64,000 nucleotides of DNA from Vibrio sp. SCSIO 43137 (GTDB taxonomy: Bacteria > Pseudomonadota > Gammaproteobacteria > Enterobacterales > Vibrionaceae): contig NZ_CP116383.1 of the NCBI RefSeq assembly GCF_028201475.1, positions 744,001-808,000 on the forward strand. Direction: 5' to 3'. Shown here in pieces: positions 56,446-64,000 of this stretch. Made by a program: the position numbers and the translations under genes. The stretch's first letter is position 1. Every line of letters begins with the position of its first letter. The notes under the pieces were generated by a model that searched no databases, was not told where the DNA came from, and worked only from the letters and a program-made list of their open reading frames with translations.

Positions 56446-57306
56446 ATGAGGAAGTGGCGAAAGTACCTATCAGTGACAGCAGCACTTGCGGCGATAGGGT
56501 TAGTTTCTCTTTACCATACTGCCTTCACAGTGTCAGATAAGCCGGAGTTACTGGTTTATCATAGCGGCACACTTTCACACCAACAGGCATGTTTTCAGAC
56601 TGAGCCCACCTCTTATCTGGATAACTCCGGAACTATTAATCTTGTTGTCTGGAATATTTTTAAGCAGAACCGGGAAAGCTGGAAAACGGAGCTATCCCGC
56701 ATGGCAAAAGAGAAGCAACTTTTGCTACTTCAGGAAGTGAGTTTTAACGAAGCATTTCAGAGCTGGATTGATCAACAAAGACTCAATAGTTATCAGGTCA
56801 ATGCCTTTGAGGTGTTTCAGTTGCCGGCTGGTGTAATGACTCTCTCTCAGCAAGCTGCTATAAAAGCCTGTGCCATGCTTAGTATGGAACCATGGTTACG
56901 CTTACCTAAATCTTCCTTGTACTCGTTATATTCACTTTCCGGCGGTGATACGCTGGCTGTGATTAACCTTCATGGAATTAACTTCGCCTTTGGTATCAGC
57001 GACTATCGTCAGCAACTGAATCAGGTTTATCTGGCACTTAAACAGCATAAGGGCCCTGTTATTCTGGCCGGTGACTTTAATGCCTGGAGCGAGAGCAGAA
57101 CAACAGCACTGGCACAGCTTACTGATGGTTTAAAGTTAGAACCGGTCACTTTTGAGCCTGATAACCGAACCCGTTTTGTTACCGGGTTACCATTGGATTT
57201 TCTGTTTATCCGCGGGCTGGATCTTATAAACGCAAAAGCGCCCGTAACGGACGCTTCTGATCATAACCCTTTACTGGCTGAGCTTAGAATATCAGGATAT
57301 AAATAG
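56446..57306 (+). CDS. yafD: Endonuclease/exonuclease/phosphatase family protein YafD (UPF0294)
   Basis: About 286 residues. A short hydrophobic N-terminal segment (YLSVTAALAAIGLVSLYHTAF) is probably a membrane anchor or signal. The rest is an EEP fold with NLVVWNIFKQN (metal-binding Asn), LLLLQEVS (Glu), INLHGINF, VILAGDFNAWS (catalytic Asp-x-Asn) and ASDHNPLLAEL (Asp-His). The substrate is unknown. I moved the start to the ATG at 56446, after GAGGTG. In E. coli yafD also lies in the mltD-gloB-yafS-rnhA-dnaQ neighbourhood. Its last 23 bases overlap the convergent Yip1 gene. Confidence 0.88.
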   Translation: MRKWRKYLSVTAALAAIGLVSLYHTAFTVSDKPELLVYHSGTLSHQQACFQTEPTSYLDNSGTINLVVWNIFKQNRESWKTELSRMAKEKQLLLLQEVSFNEAFQSWIDQQRLNSYQVNAFEVFQLPAGVMTLSQQAAIKACAMLSMEPWLRLPKSSLYSLYSLSGGDTLAVINLHGINFAFGISDYRQQLNQVYLALKQHKGPVILAGDFNAWSESRTTALAQLTDGLKLEPVTFEPDNRTRFVTGLPLDFLFIRGLDLINAKAPVTDASDHNPLLAELRISGYK

Positions 57307-57967
57307 CCCAGATAAAGAAGTATCCCAGCCATGGAATAGAGGCAATAGCTAATGCCTGACCTTTGTTAAACTCTGTCCATGCCCCTATTGCCGCATAACC
57401 CAGAACAATATACCAAGGCAGAAGCAGAGGGAAGGCGCTGGCAAAGCCAGACCACTCATTGTTCAGAGGCAGTTTTAGCAGTCCGTTCAGGCTGTTTAGA
57501 TCGGCCGCATAGGTCATTACCTGTCCATGATTAATAAGCAGGTTTACATAGCTGGCAAGATCACCCAGAACAGCAGGAAAGGTGATTACTGTCGATGCAG
57601 CAAACCACTTCCAGTAACCGTGCTGATACTGGCTTGGTTTTGCTGCCAGCATAAACCAGAACGCCAGCAGTGCCACAGCAAGGGTACGGTTTAAAAGATC
57701 ATTGATGATTTCACTGGCCATCAGAGCATTAGCATCTATCTGAGCCATCAGTTCAGGATCGCTGGTTTGCGCCATCAGGCCTTGCTTAAGCCAATCAAAA
57801 TTAACCACATCAAAGTAGGCTCCCCAAAACAGGAAAGGAGAGAGCAGCAAAATCACATAGGTTTGCCAGCCCCACATACCTTTCTGATAAAGGGCTGCAA
57901 AACAGGAGGTTGGTGATTTAAAAATATCAACCAACATAATTAAAGGGTTGATGGATGGAACGATCAT
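57284..57967 (-). CDS. Yip1-family inner-membrane protein
   Basis: 227 residues with about five hydrophobic segments (about 30-52, 95-112, 125-148, 180-200 and 205-227). The N-terminal NPLIMLVDIFKSPTSCFAALYQKGMWGW is the typical PxxxF/W start of bacterial YIP1-like proteins. Function is unknown. It overlaps mltD by four bases, so it is translated after it, and it overlaps the convergent yafD 3' end by 23 bases. No own terminator is visible. Confidence 0.8.
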   Translation of the reverse strand: MIVPSINPLIMLVDIFKSPTSCFAALYQKGMWGWQTYVILLLSPFLFWGAYFDVVNFDWLKQGLMAQTSDPELMAQIDANALMASEIINDLLNRTLAVALLAFWFMLAAKPSQYQHGYWKWFAASTVITFPAVLGDLASYVNLLINHGQVMTYAADLNSLNGLLKLPLNNEWSGFASAFPLLLPWYIVLGYAAIGAWTEFNKGQALAIASIPWLGYFFIWAIYILIF

Positions 57968-59574
57968 ACACTTACCTTAGTAACATCTACATATAGTTTT
58001 AAATTCTGGCCGGGTTTAATATATTTCTGCTTAGTAAGGTTATTCCACTTAACAATATCTGAGCTCTTTACTTTAAACTTATTGGCAATGCCGCTGATGG
58101 TATCGCCGCTACGTACCTTATAATTGACTGTGCGGATAATTGAATCTGATCCGCTGTTTTTCCAGATAACAATCTTCTGGCCTATCTTAAGAGTATCTTT
58201 CGGTCCCATTCCGTTCCACTTTGCCAAAGCAAGGTGAGAGACTTTGTGTTTTCTTGAAATGGTCCATAAGCTGTCACCTGAAGCAACGGTATGAGTGAGC
58301 TTGTACTTACCTCTGCTTTTAGACTGAGTCTTTGCCAGCCGGTTCTTTGCGCTAAGGGTGTAGGTCTTATCGCTACCGGTAGAGGTTGGTATCATCAGAT
58401 ATTTACCGGCACGTATATTGTTGTTTGCCAGATTGTTTGCTACACGGATAGTTTTGGCTGTGGTATCAAATTTTTTGGCAATTACACTGATCGAGTCACC
58501 GCTTTTGATCTTATAGCGGATAAGTTTGACACCCTTACCACGGTTCGCTTCAGCAGCTTTATTAAACTGAGCCACTTTATCTGATGGGATAAGAAAATGG
58601 TGCGGACCATCGGGAGCGGTTGCCCATTGGTTGTAGGCCGGGTTGTAACTTTGCAGCTTTTCTACTGACAGGCCGGCGTAGTTCGCCGCAATGGCAAGAT
58701 CCAGTTGCTCGTCCGGGTCAACCATATCCAACACTTTTTCATTTTTGATAGCCGGTATTGTCAGGCCATATTTCTCCTGATTGGCAACCACGTCTGCCAG
58801 AGCAAGAAGTTTCGGCACATAGCCACTGGTCTCTTTAGGCAGATCCAGAGAGAAAAAATCGATTGGTTTGCCAGCTTTCTCATTTTTCGTGATAGCCCGT
58901 GATACCCGGCCGCCGCCACTGTTATAAGCAGCAATAGCGTGACTCCAGTTGCCATTAAACCGTTTGTTCAGATAGGTCAGATACTCAAGGGCAGCTTCTG
59001 TAGAGGCTTTCACATCGCGACGGCCGTCGTACCAGTAATCTTGTTTAAGTCCGTACATTTTCCCTGTACCAGGTACAAACTGCCATAAGCCGGCAGCACT
59101 GCCGTGAGAGTAGGCAAAAGCATCAAAAGCACTTTCAACCACAGGAAGAAGGGCAAGTTCCATAGGAAGTTGTCGCTCTTCAACCTTCTCTACAATAAGG
59201 TGAAGGAAAGGTTCTGCACGCTTAGAAATAGTGGCCAGATGATTTGGGTGTTTCAGATACCAGTTCCGGTAGTAATCTACTTTTTTGTGATCTGGAACAG
59301 GAAGGTAGAGCTGCATAGCAATGCGCTGCCATAAATCTTCCTGATCCCACGGAGTGGCTACCGGAGGGGTATCTTTAGTCTGAGAAGCCGTGTCTGAGTC
59401 AGCTGAGTCTTTCTGGCCGATGGATTCAGTGTTTGCCACCGAGTCGGCATCAGATTGATTTTCAAGCTGATTTGCGTTGTTTGTTTCTGTATCTTGAGTA
59501 GACACGTCATTTTGTTGGGTCATCTGGCAGCCAGCCAGTAAAAGTACAGTGACCCAACTCAATAGAGTTCTCAT
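57964..59574 (-). CDS. mltD: Membrane-bound lytic murein transglycosylase D
   Basis: 536 residues. It is a lipoprotein with lipobox LLLAGC (Cys16) and an acidic Ser/Asp/Gln-rich linker (about 20-75). The SLT domain carries the catalytic glutamate in LPVVESAFDAFAYSHGSAAGLWQFVPGTG. Three C-terminal LysM repeats (each starting K/ASGDS or RSGDT) bind peptidoglycan. It cleaves the MurNAc-GlcNAc bond. The open frame runs 37 codons further to overlap gloB, but the ATG at 59574 is preceded by AAAGG and gives the lipoprotein signal. The Yip1 gene follows with a four-base overlap. Confidence 0.95.
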   Translation of the reverse strand: MRTLLSWVTVLLLAGCQMTQQNDVSTQDTETNNANQLENQSDADSVANTESIGQKDSADSDTASQTKDTPPVATPWDQEDLWQRIAMQLYLPVPDHKKVDYYRNWYLKHPNHLATISKRAEPFLHLIVEKVEERQLPMELALLPVVESAFDAFAYSHGSAAGLWQFVPGTGKMYGLKQDYWYDGRRDVKASTEAALEYLTYLNKRFNGNWSHAIAAYNSGGGRVSRAITKNEKAGKPIDFFSLDLPKETSGYVPKLLALADVVANQEKYGLTIPAIKNEKVLDMVDPDEQLDLAIAANYAGLSVEKLQSYNPAYNQWATAPDGPHHFLIPSDKVAQFNKAAEANRGKGVKLIRYKIKSGDSISVIAKKFDTTAKTIRVANNLANNNIRAGKYLMIPTSTGSDKTYTLSAKNRLAKTQSKSRGKYKLTHTVASGDSLWTISRKHKVSHLALAKWNGMGPKDTLKIGQKIVIWKNSGSDSIIRTVNYKVRSGDTISGIANKFKVKSSDIVKWNNLTKQKYIKPGQNLKLYVDVTKVSV

Positions 59575-59644
59575 TAATCTAACCTTTTTCAAAATTGGCT
59601 GCTGATAATACTTGTGCTCAATTGTTGATACAAGGCAGAAAATG

Positions 59645-60403
59645 TCAAAATGCGTTCTTCCACTCCCTGAGGGCAGAGAAGACACTCAGAGGTGTTGTCT
59701 CATTGATACGGTTAGAAACAGATTTAATGATGCTTGGCTGATCGTAGCGAAGGAAAGGGTTGATCCATTTTTCCTGCCTTAGGGTTGTCGGCAAGGTAGG
59801 GCGGTTTTCATCCCTTAGTCGATAGACATCCTCCCGGTACTCCAGCAGCGCTTTGTTATCCGGTTCTACTGCCATGGCAAAGGCAATATTACTACTGGTG
59901 TATTCATGGGCGGGGAATATTTCTGTCTCTTCCGGCAGACGTAAGATTTTATTCAGTGAGTCAAACATCTGCTGGTAACTTCCCTCAAAGACCCTGCCGC
60001 AGCCGGCAGAAAACAGCACGTCTCCACAAAACAGTTTGCCATCACCTACATACCCTATGTGATCGAGTGTGTGTCCCGGCAGGTCGAGAACCAGAAAAGT
60101 CTCATCAAACAGAGAGAACTGATCGCCCCCTTTCATTTGGTGAGTAAGAGTCTTAATAGTGCTGTTTTGCGGCCCGACTACCTTGAGCTGTGGATAGGCG
60201 CTGATCAGAGCAGAAATACCTCCGGTGTGATCATTGTGGTGGTGAGTAACCAGAATTGCTTCTAAAGTTAGTCCATAACGATCAAGATAGTCGATGACAG
60301 GCTGAGCGTCACCCGGATCCACCACAGCGCAACGTAGGTCGTGATTTTGAATAAGCCAGATGTAATTGTCATTAAATGCAGGTATGCTCTTGATGGTTAA
60401 CAT
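59645..60403 (-). CDS. gloB: Hydroxyacylglutathione hydrolase (glyoxalase II)
   Basis: A 252-residue metallo-beta-lactamase-fold enzyme. The metal-binding motif is [11 protein letters not shown], with [28 protein letters not shown] and [10 protein letters not shown] supplying other ligands. It hydrolyses S-lactoylglutathione to lactate and glutathione in methylglyoxal detoxification. It is 70 bases upstream of mltD on the same strand, and divergent from the methyltransferase gene across only 32 bases, so their promoters must overlap or lie within coding sequence. Confidence 0.97.
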   Translation of the reverse strand: MLTIKSIPAFNDNYIWLIQNHDLRCAVVDPGDAQPVIDYLDRYGLTLEAILVTHHHNDHTGGISALISAYPQLKVVGPQNSTIKTLTHQMKGGDQFSLFDETFLVLDLPGHTLDHIGYVGDGKLFCGDVLFSAGCGRVFEGSYQQMFDSLNKILRLPEETEIFPAHEYTSSNIAFAMAVEPDNKALLEYREDVYRLRDENRPTLPTTLRQEKWINPFLRYDQPSIIKSVSNRINETTPLSVFSALREWKNAF

Positions 60404-60435
60404 TTTATTCTCCAGCTATGGAAATTTAACAGGCG

Positions 60436-61173
60436 ATGAAACCAGCTCGTACAACACGAAAGCTTGAAAAGCCTCACTCATGGCAACATCTGAAAAACGG
60501 AGAGTGGGTATCTGCTTCCATTCAGATGAGGCTGGACGAGTGGTGTCCAAAGCTATTTGGTTATCATATGCTTAAACTCGGTGGTTTAAGTTGTGAGATT
60601 GCCAGTACTATGTGCAATATTCAACATCAGGTTAGTGTAGATATTAAAAACCCGCTACACAATGTTATTGCAGATAGCTACAACCTTCCTTTTCTCGAAA
60701 AAAGCTTTGATGTGGTGTTACTTGCCCACCAACTTGACTATTGTAACGATCCTCACCGTACTTTACGTGAAGTAGACCGGGTAATGATCGATGATGGTTA
60801 TCTTATTATTACCGGTTTTAACCCTGTCAGCCTGACAGGAATCACCAGCTTGCTGCCTTGGAGAAAAAATAATCTGCCGTGGAGTGGCAGAATGTTTACC
60901 TCAAACCGCATCCGCGACTGGCTGGGTGTGTTGAATTATGAAGTTATTCATACCGACAGATACGCCGCCTTTCCATGGAACCATCCTTTCTGGACATGGC
61001 TTGAAAACGGGCTGGGTGACAGTGTTGCGCCATTCGGCAGCCTCTACTTTATTGTGGCAAGAAAGCGGACCTATCCGTTAAAGCTGATAAAGCCTCACTG
61101 GAAACTGAAGAGAAAACTTTCTCCGGTCAGCGTAAACTGCCGGGTAGGTTGTCAGAGATACAGAGGAATCTGA
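60436..61173 (+). CDS. Class I SAM-dependent methyltransferase (YafS type)
   Basis: 245 residues. The methyltransferase-11 features are modest. A loop at residues 46-60 (LKLGGLSCEIASTM) stands where the glycine motif is expected but lacks the usual GxGxG. LPFLEKSFDVVLLAHQLDYCNDPHRTLREVDRVMIDDGYLIITGFNP is a clear motif II/III region. Its position between gloB and rnhA matches E. coli yafS. The substrate is unknown. The degenerate SAM loop leaves some doubt about activity. Confidence 0.8.
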   Translation: MKPARTTRKLEKPHSWQHLKNGEWVSASIQMRLDEWCPKLFGYHMLKLGGLSCEIASTMCNIQHQVSVDIKNPLHNVIADSYNLPFLEKSFDVVLLAHQLDYCNDPHRTLREVDRVMIDDGYLIITGFNPVSLTGITSLLPWRKNNLPWSGRMFTSNRIRDWLGVLNYEVIHTDRYAAFPWNHPFWTWLENGLGDSVAPFGSLYFIVARKRTYPLKLIKPHWKLKRKLSPVSVNCRVGCQRYRGI

Positions 61174-61189
61174 TCTCTGACTGTGTTAG

Positions 61190-61657
61190 TTATGCAGGAA
61201 CGTAACCTTCATCGGTATCGGTAGGGTTTTCTGCCGCTGCTCTTGCAATTTCATCGCAGATTTCATTTTCCCTGTGGCCTGCATGTCCCTTTACCCAGTG
61301 CCACTCTACTTCGTGACGAGCTGACTCTTTATCAAGAGCCTGCCATAAGTCTGCGTTTTTAACTGGTTTTTTGTCGGCTGTTTTCCAGCCACGTTTTTTC
61401 CAGTTGTGTATCCATTGAGTAATACCCTGACGAACATACTGGCTGTCAGTGGTTAAAATAACCTTACACGGCTCTTTTAAAGTGCGCAGAGCAACAACGG
61501 CTGCCATCATTTCCATACGGTTATTGGTAGTGAGTGTAAAACCGCGTGCAATCTGCTTTTCGTTCTGCTTATAACGAAGAACGATGCCGTAACCACCGGG
61601 GCCGGGATTACCTAAACAGGAACCGTCTGTGAAAACTTCGACTTGTTTTGTCATCAT
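61190..61657 (-). CDS. rnhA: Ribonuclease HI
   Basis: 155 residues with the carboxylate set of RNase HI: Asp in [19 protein letters not shown], Glu in [13 protein letters not shown], Asp in [12 protein letters not shown] and the late Asp in [13 protein letters not shown], plus the basic-protrusion-like [18 protein letters not shown]. It degrades RNA in RNA-DNA hybrids. Two adjacent ATGs are possible; the second gives E. coli numbering (Asp10). It is divergent from dnaQ across 61 bases, the conserved rnhA/dnaQ arrangement. Confidence 0.97.
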   Translation of the reverse strand: MMTKQVEVFTDGSCLGNPGPGGYGIVLRYKQNEKQIARGFTLTTNNRMEMMAAVVALRTLKEPCKVILTTDSQYVRQGITQWIHNWKKRGWKTADKKPVKNADLWQALDKESARHEVEWHWVKGHAGHRENEICDEIARAAAENPTDTDEGYVPA

Positions 61658-61718
61658 TTGGTACTATTAGTAATTATTGCTAAATGCTTAATCAGTATAG
61701 TCTGACACACATATCATT

Positions 61719-62462
61719 ATGAATACTAGTAACAATTCGAATCAGCAAAGAATCATCGTTCTCGATACGGAAACCACAGGTATGAACCGCGAGGGTGGCC
61801 CGACTTATCAGGGACACAGAATTATCGAGATTGGTGCGGTGGAAATCATCAACCGTAAACTGACCGGCAGGCATTTTCATGTCTATATTAAGCCGGACAG
61901 AGAGATCCAGCCTGACGCGATTGAAGTACACGGTATTACCGATGAATTTCTGACGGATAAACCTGACTATCAGGACGTTCATCAGGAGTTTCTGGACTTT
62001 ATTAAAGGCAGTGAATTGGTTGCCCATAATGCGCCGTTTGACGTCGGCTTTATGGATAATGAGTTTAATATGCTGGATCCGGCAATTGGTAAAACAGAGC
62101 ACTACTGCAAGATTACCGATACCCTTGCCATGGCGAAAAAGATTTTTCCCGGCAAAAGGAATAATCTGGATACCTTGTGTGACCGTTACGGAATAGACAA
62201 CTCCCACCGTACTCTTCACGGGGCTTTGCTCGATGCAGAGATACTCGCTGATGTTTATTTGATGATGACGGGCGGGCAAACGGCGTTGGAGTTTAATGCC
62301 GGTAGTCAGGCAAACAGTGATTCGGGTTCAGAAACTGTTAAGCGAGTAGCAGCCGGAAGAAAATCACTTAAGGTTTTGTACGCGACGGCCGATGAACTAA
62401 ATGCACACAAGGATCGACTGGATATCGTTGAAAAAGCCGGCCAATGTCTCTGGCGCCAATAA
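61719..62462 (+). CDS. dnaQ: DNA polymerase III epsilon subunit (3'-5' proofreading exonuclease)
   Basis: 247 residues of the DEDDh family: ExoI IIVLDTETTG near residue 16, ExoII LVAHNAPFDVGFMDNEF, and ExoIII RTLHGALLDAEILADVY. After the nuclease domain comes QTALEF, in the place of the E. coli clamp-binding QTSMAF motif, and then a tail that binds the alpha subunit (DnaE). The promoter region is shared with rnhA; a TATAGT box is seen near 61695. The next gene begins nine bases after its stop. Confidence 0.96.
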   Translation: MNTSNNSNQQRIIVLDTETTGMNREGGPTYQGHRIIEIGAVEIINRKLTGRHFHVYIKPDREIQPDAIEVHGITDEFLTDKPDYQDVHQEFLDFIKGSELVAHNAPFDVGFMDNEFNMLDPAIGKTEHYCKITDTLAMAKKIFPGKRNNLDTLCDRYGIDNSHRTLHGALLDAEILADVYLMMTGGQTALEFNAGSQANSDSGSETVKRVAAGRKSLKVLYATADELNAHKDRLDIVEKAGQCLWRQ

Positions 62463-62471
62463 GAGGAAACT

Positions 62472-63722
62472 ATGTTAAGGATTCTGTTTTTACTTCTATG
62501 CATTGTAACCAGTTCTGTCAGCTGGTCTCAGACAGAGTCCTCTCAGTCCCTGCTGGATAATCGCTTTAGGGTTGATCCTACTATCGATCAAATCTCTTTT
62601 CTGGTTTACCGCAAAAATCGTTCAAAATCCGTTGTTCTGGTGCGCCCTGACGGCAAGAAATATTATGCGTGGAACCATCCCGATAATGTTTCATGGTATG
62701 AAGAGAGTGCACTGGACATTATTTCTATCGAAAATCCTATGCCGGGGCCGTGGCAGGCGGTCGGTAAGGTTACGCCGCGAAACAATATCCTGCTGCTTTC
62801 CAACCTGAAATTGAGTGTAGAGAAATTTCCTTCCCGCCTCTATCAAACCGAACGGCTTAAATTTACCGCAAGGCTGACCCAAAACGGTGATCCGCTGGTG
62901 GTTCAGGACTTTCTTAACCGTGTCCGCCTGAAAGTGACTTTTGTTCACCATGTTGAAGACCCCGATAACCCTGAACTAACGGAAGTTCCTGAAACCATTG
63001 AACTGGGTTCGTTTATGGATAACGGGGAAGGTCTGGATGAAGTTGCCGGTGACGGAGTATTTACCGTTGAACTGCCTATTGAGGTTAACCCGGGCAAATA
63101 CAGAGCTATTATTACCTCGGGAAATGGGGTATTTCTCCGCTCCGTAGAGCAGTCTGTACTGGTTTACCCTTCACCTGTGCAAGTCACTTTTATCCAGTCT
63201 CACGAAGAGAATGTTGACCATAGTATGACGGTCAGTGGCGAGATGGGGTTGGTACTGCCGGGATCGATTGCCGCCCATTTTGAAATGGTGAATCCGGCAG
63301 GAGCGAAGATTATTGAAGAGAGCTCTGTTGAGAAAGAGGCGTTGTCGACAACCTTCGCCATAAAGAATGATATGACTCCTGGTCGCCATGCATGGACGGG
63401 TAATGTTTATGCGACAGAAGGTGCGGCACAGAGAGAGCTGGTTTTTGTGGTAGAAGAGCACGCATTTAGTGTGATGCAGAAACTGGATGTCGAAGAGTCT
63501 ACCAAGGAGTATCAGCGTATTCAGGAAGAGAAAAGGCGTCAGCTTGAGCAGGAGAGAATTCAGCGGGATAGAGAAGAAGCCCGTATGAAAGGTATGCTGA
63601 CCATACTGGTGGGTAACCTTGTCGTGATAGTTATAGGATTAATAGCCTGGTTTATTATCCGTAAGCTGAGAACCAGAAAAGTATCACTTCCGGAGATGCA
63701 ATTATCACCACCACCTAAATAG
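62472..63722 (+). CDS. TIGR03503-type membrane-anchored protein
   Basis: 416 residues. A signal peptide (MLRILFLLLCIVTSSVSWS) is followed by a large periplasmic, beta-rich region (about 30-325). The pattern VVLVRPDGKKYYAW, then a Gly-Asp-rich stretch (GSFMDNGEGLDEVAGDGVFTVEL) resembles Ig- or CARDB-like domains. Next come a charged coiled coil (about 337-372, EEKRRQLEQERIQRDREEAR) and a C-terminal membrane helix (about 375-397) with a basic tail. From memory this fits TIGR03503, a conserved family of unknown function in Vibrio and Shewanella. It is probably co-transcribed with dnaQ (nine-base gap). Confidence 0.75.
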   Translation: MLRILFLLLCIVTSSVSWSQTESSQSLLDNRFRVDPTIDQISFLVYRKNRSKSVVLVRPDGKKYYAWNHPDNVSWYEESALDIISIENPMPGPWQAVGKVTPRNNILLLSNLKLSVEKFPSRLYQTERLKFTARLTQNGDPLVVQDFLNRVRLKVTFVHHVEDPDNPELTEVPETIELGSFMDNGEGLDEVAGDGVFTVELPIEVNPGKYRAIITSGNGVFLRSVEQSVLVYPSPVQVTFIQSHEENVDHSMTVSGEMGLVLPGSIAAHFEMVNPAGAKIIEESSVEKEALSTTFAIKNDMTPGRHAWTGNVYATEGAAQRELVFVVEEHAFSVMQKLDVEESTKEYQRIQEEKRRQLEQERIQRDREEARMKGMLTILVGNLVVIVIGLIAWFIIRKLRTRKVSLPEMQLSPPPK

Positions 63723-63732
63723 TTTAATAAAT

Positions 63733-63755
63733 AAGGGCATTATTGCCCTTTTTTA
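63733..63755 (+). terminator. Intrinsic terminator after the TIGR03503-type gene
   Basis: AAGGGCA (63733-63739) and TGCCCTT (63744-63750) form a perfect stem with a TTAT loop, followed by TTTTATT. Confidence 0.9.
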
Positions 63756-63866
63756 TTGTCTGATGTCAGATTCAATGCTATTTATGCATTAAATATATAG
63801 TTATGTTTGAACTATAAAAGGTTGCTTAAAAGTAAGCATTCTTACAGGATTATAAGAGAGATAAAA

Positions 63867-64000
63867 ATGTATCAGGATCTAATTCGCTCAGAGCTTAATG
63901 AAGCCGCAGAAGTTCTTAATAAATTTCTAAGTGATGATGCCAATATCGCCCAGATTGAGGCAGCAGCCAAACTTATTGCTGACTCCTTTAAACAAGGGGG
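63867..64000 (+). CDS. gmhA: Phosphoheptose isomerase, N-terminal part
   Basis: The last 134 bases hold the first 44 codons of an open frame that leaves the window. The start [20 protein letters not shown] and the following [18 protein letters not shown] match the N-terminal helices of GmhA (LpcA), the SIS-fold isomerase. It converts sedoheptulose 7-phosphate to glycero-manno-heptose 7-phosphate for the lipopolysaccharide inner core. AGAGAG lies before the ATG. The active site is outside the window. Confidence 0.88.
   Translation, partial: MYQDLIRSELNEAAEVLNKFLSDDANIAQIEAAAKLIADSFKQG

Overview
This window is chromosomal DNA from a gammaproteobacterium of the family Vibrionaceae, most likely a Vibrio. 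The evidence is the sodium-type flagellar stator pair pomA/pomB, Vibrio-type protein sequences throughout, and the gene orders nusB-thiL-pgpA, xseB-ispA-dxs, gcvA-DUF423-rlmM, queF/syd with a CsrB-type RNA, rpsB-tsf-pyrH-frr and rseP-bamA-skp-lpxD-fabZ-lpxA-lpxB-rnhB-dnaE-accA-tilS. Nearly all of it is conserved core genome. There is no prophage, transposase gene, integron, CRISPR array, rRNA or tRNA gene that I can see.

Layout. 1-2.2 kb: end of the riboflavin operon (ribH, nusB), then thiL and pgpA. 2.4-3.5 kb: a fused Hpt/HD-GYP signalling protein. 3.6-6.7 kb (minus): xseB-ispA-dxs, isoprenoid precursor supply. 7.1-8.8 kb: pomAB behind a good sigma-28 promoter. 8.9-12.8 kb: a DcuSR-type two-component system divergent from a Dcu C4-dicarboxylate transporter. 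12.9-17.2 kb: thiI, the small RNA GcvB (minus), gcvA, a DUF423 gene and rlmM. 17.2-24.7 kb (minus): xni, ppnN, a 266-bp MITE-like repeat, an apparently active diguanylate cyclase, a TPR membrane protein with a degenerate GGDEF domain, and queF. 24.8-30.5 kb: syd, a zinc-ribbon gene, yaiI, a coiled-coil gene, the CsrB-type RNA with a GacA/VarA-type box, DUF3301 and DUF3549 genes, yqcC, truC and a DUF3461 gene. 30.6-34.3 kb (minus): glnD and map. 34.5-55.6 kb (plus): the long translation, nucleotide, phospholipid, outer-membrane, lipid A and replication cluster from rpsB to tilS. 55.6-64 kb: a small cytochrome c, glnB, yafD, a Yip1-family gene, mltD, gloB, a yafS-type methyltransferase, rnhA, dnaQ, a TIGR03503-type membrane protein and the start of gmhA.

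How the parts fit. dxs, ispA, ispC and uppS build the undecaprenyl carrier. lpxA, lpxB, lpxD, fabZ, bamA, skp and rseP build and guard the outer membrane. glnD and glnB form the nitrogen signalling pair. GcvA with GcvB, and the CsrB-type RNA, are post-transcriptional regulatory nodes. Three c-di-GMP-related proteins (HD-GYP, GGDEF and degenerate GGDEF) and the flagellar stator point to control of the motile-to-sessile switch.

The least explained items are the degenerate-GGDEF TPR protein placed 11 bp behind queF, the nested-palindrome MITE at 19.5-19.7 kb, and the structured palindrome between tsf and pyrH. I did not find a clearly new multi-gene system. Several start codons were moved downstream of the longest open frame where a ribosome-binding site, signal peptide or family N-terminus required it.
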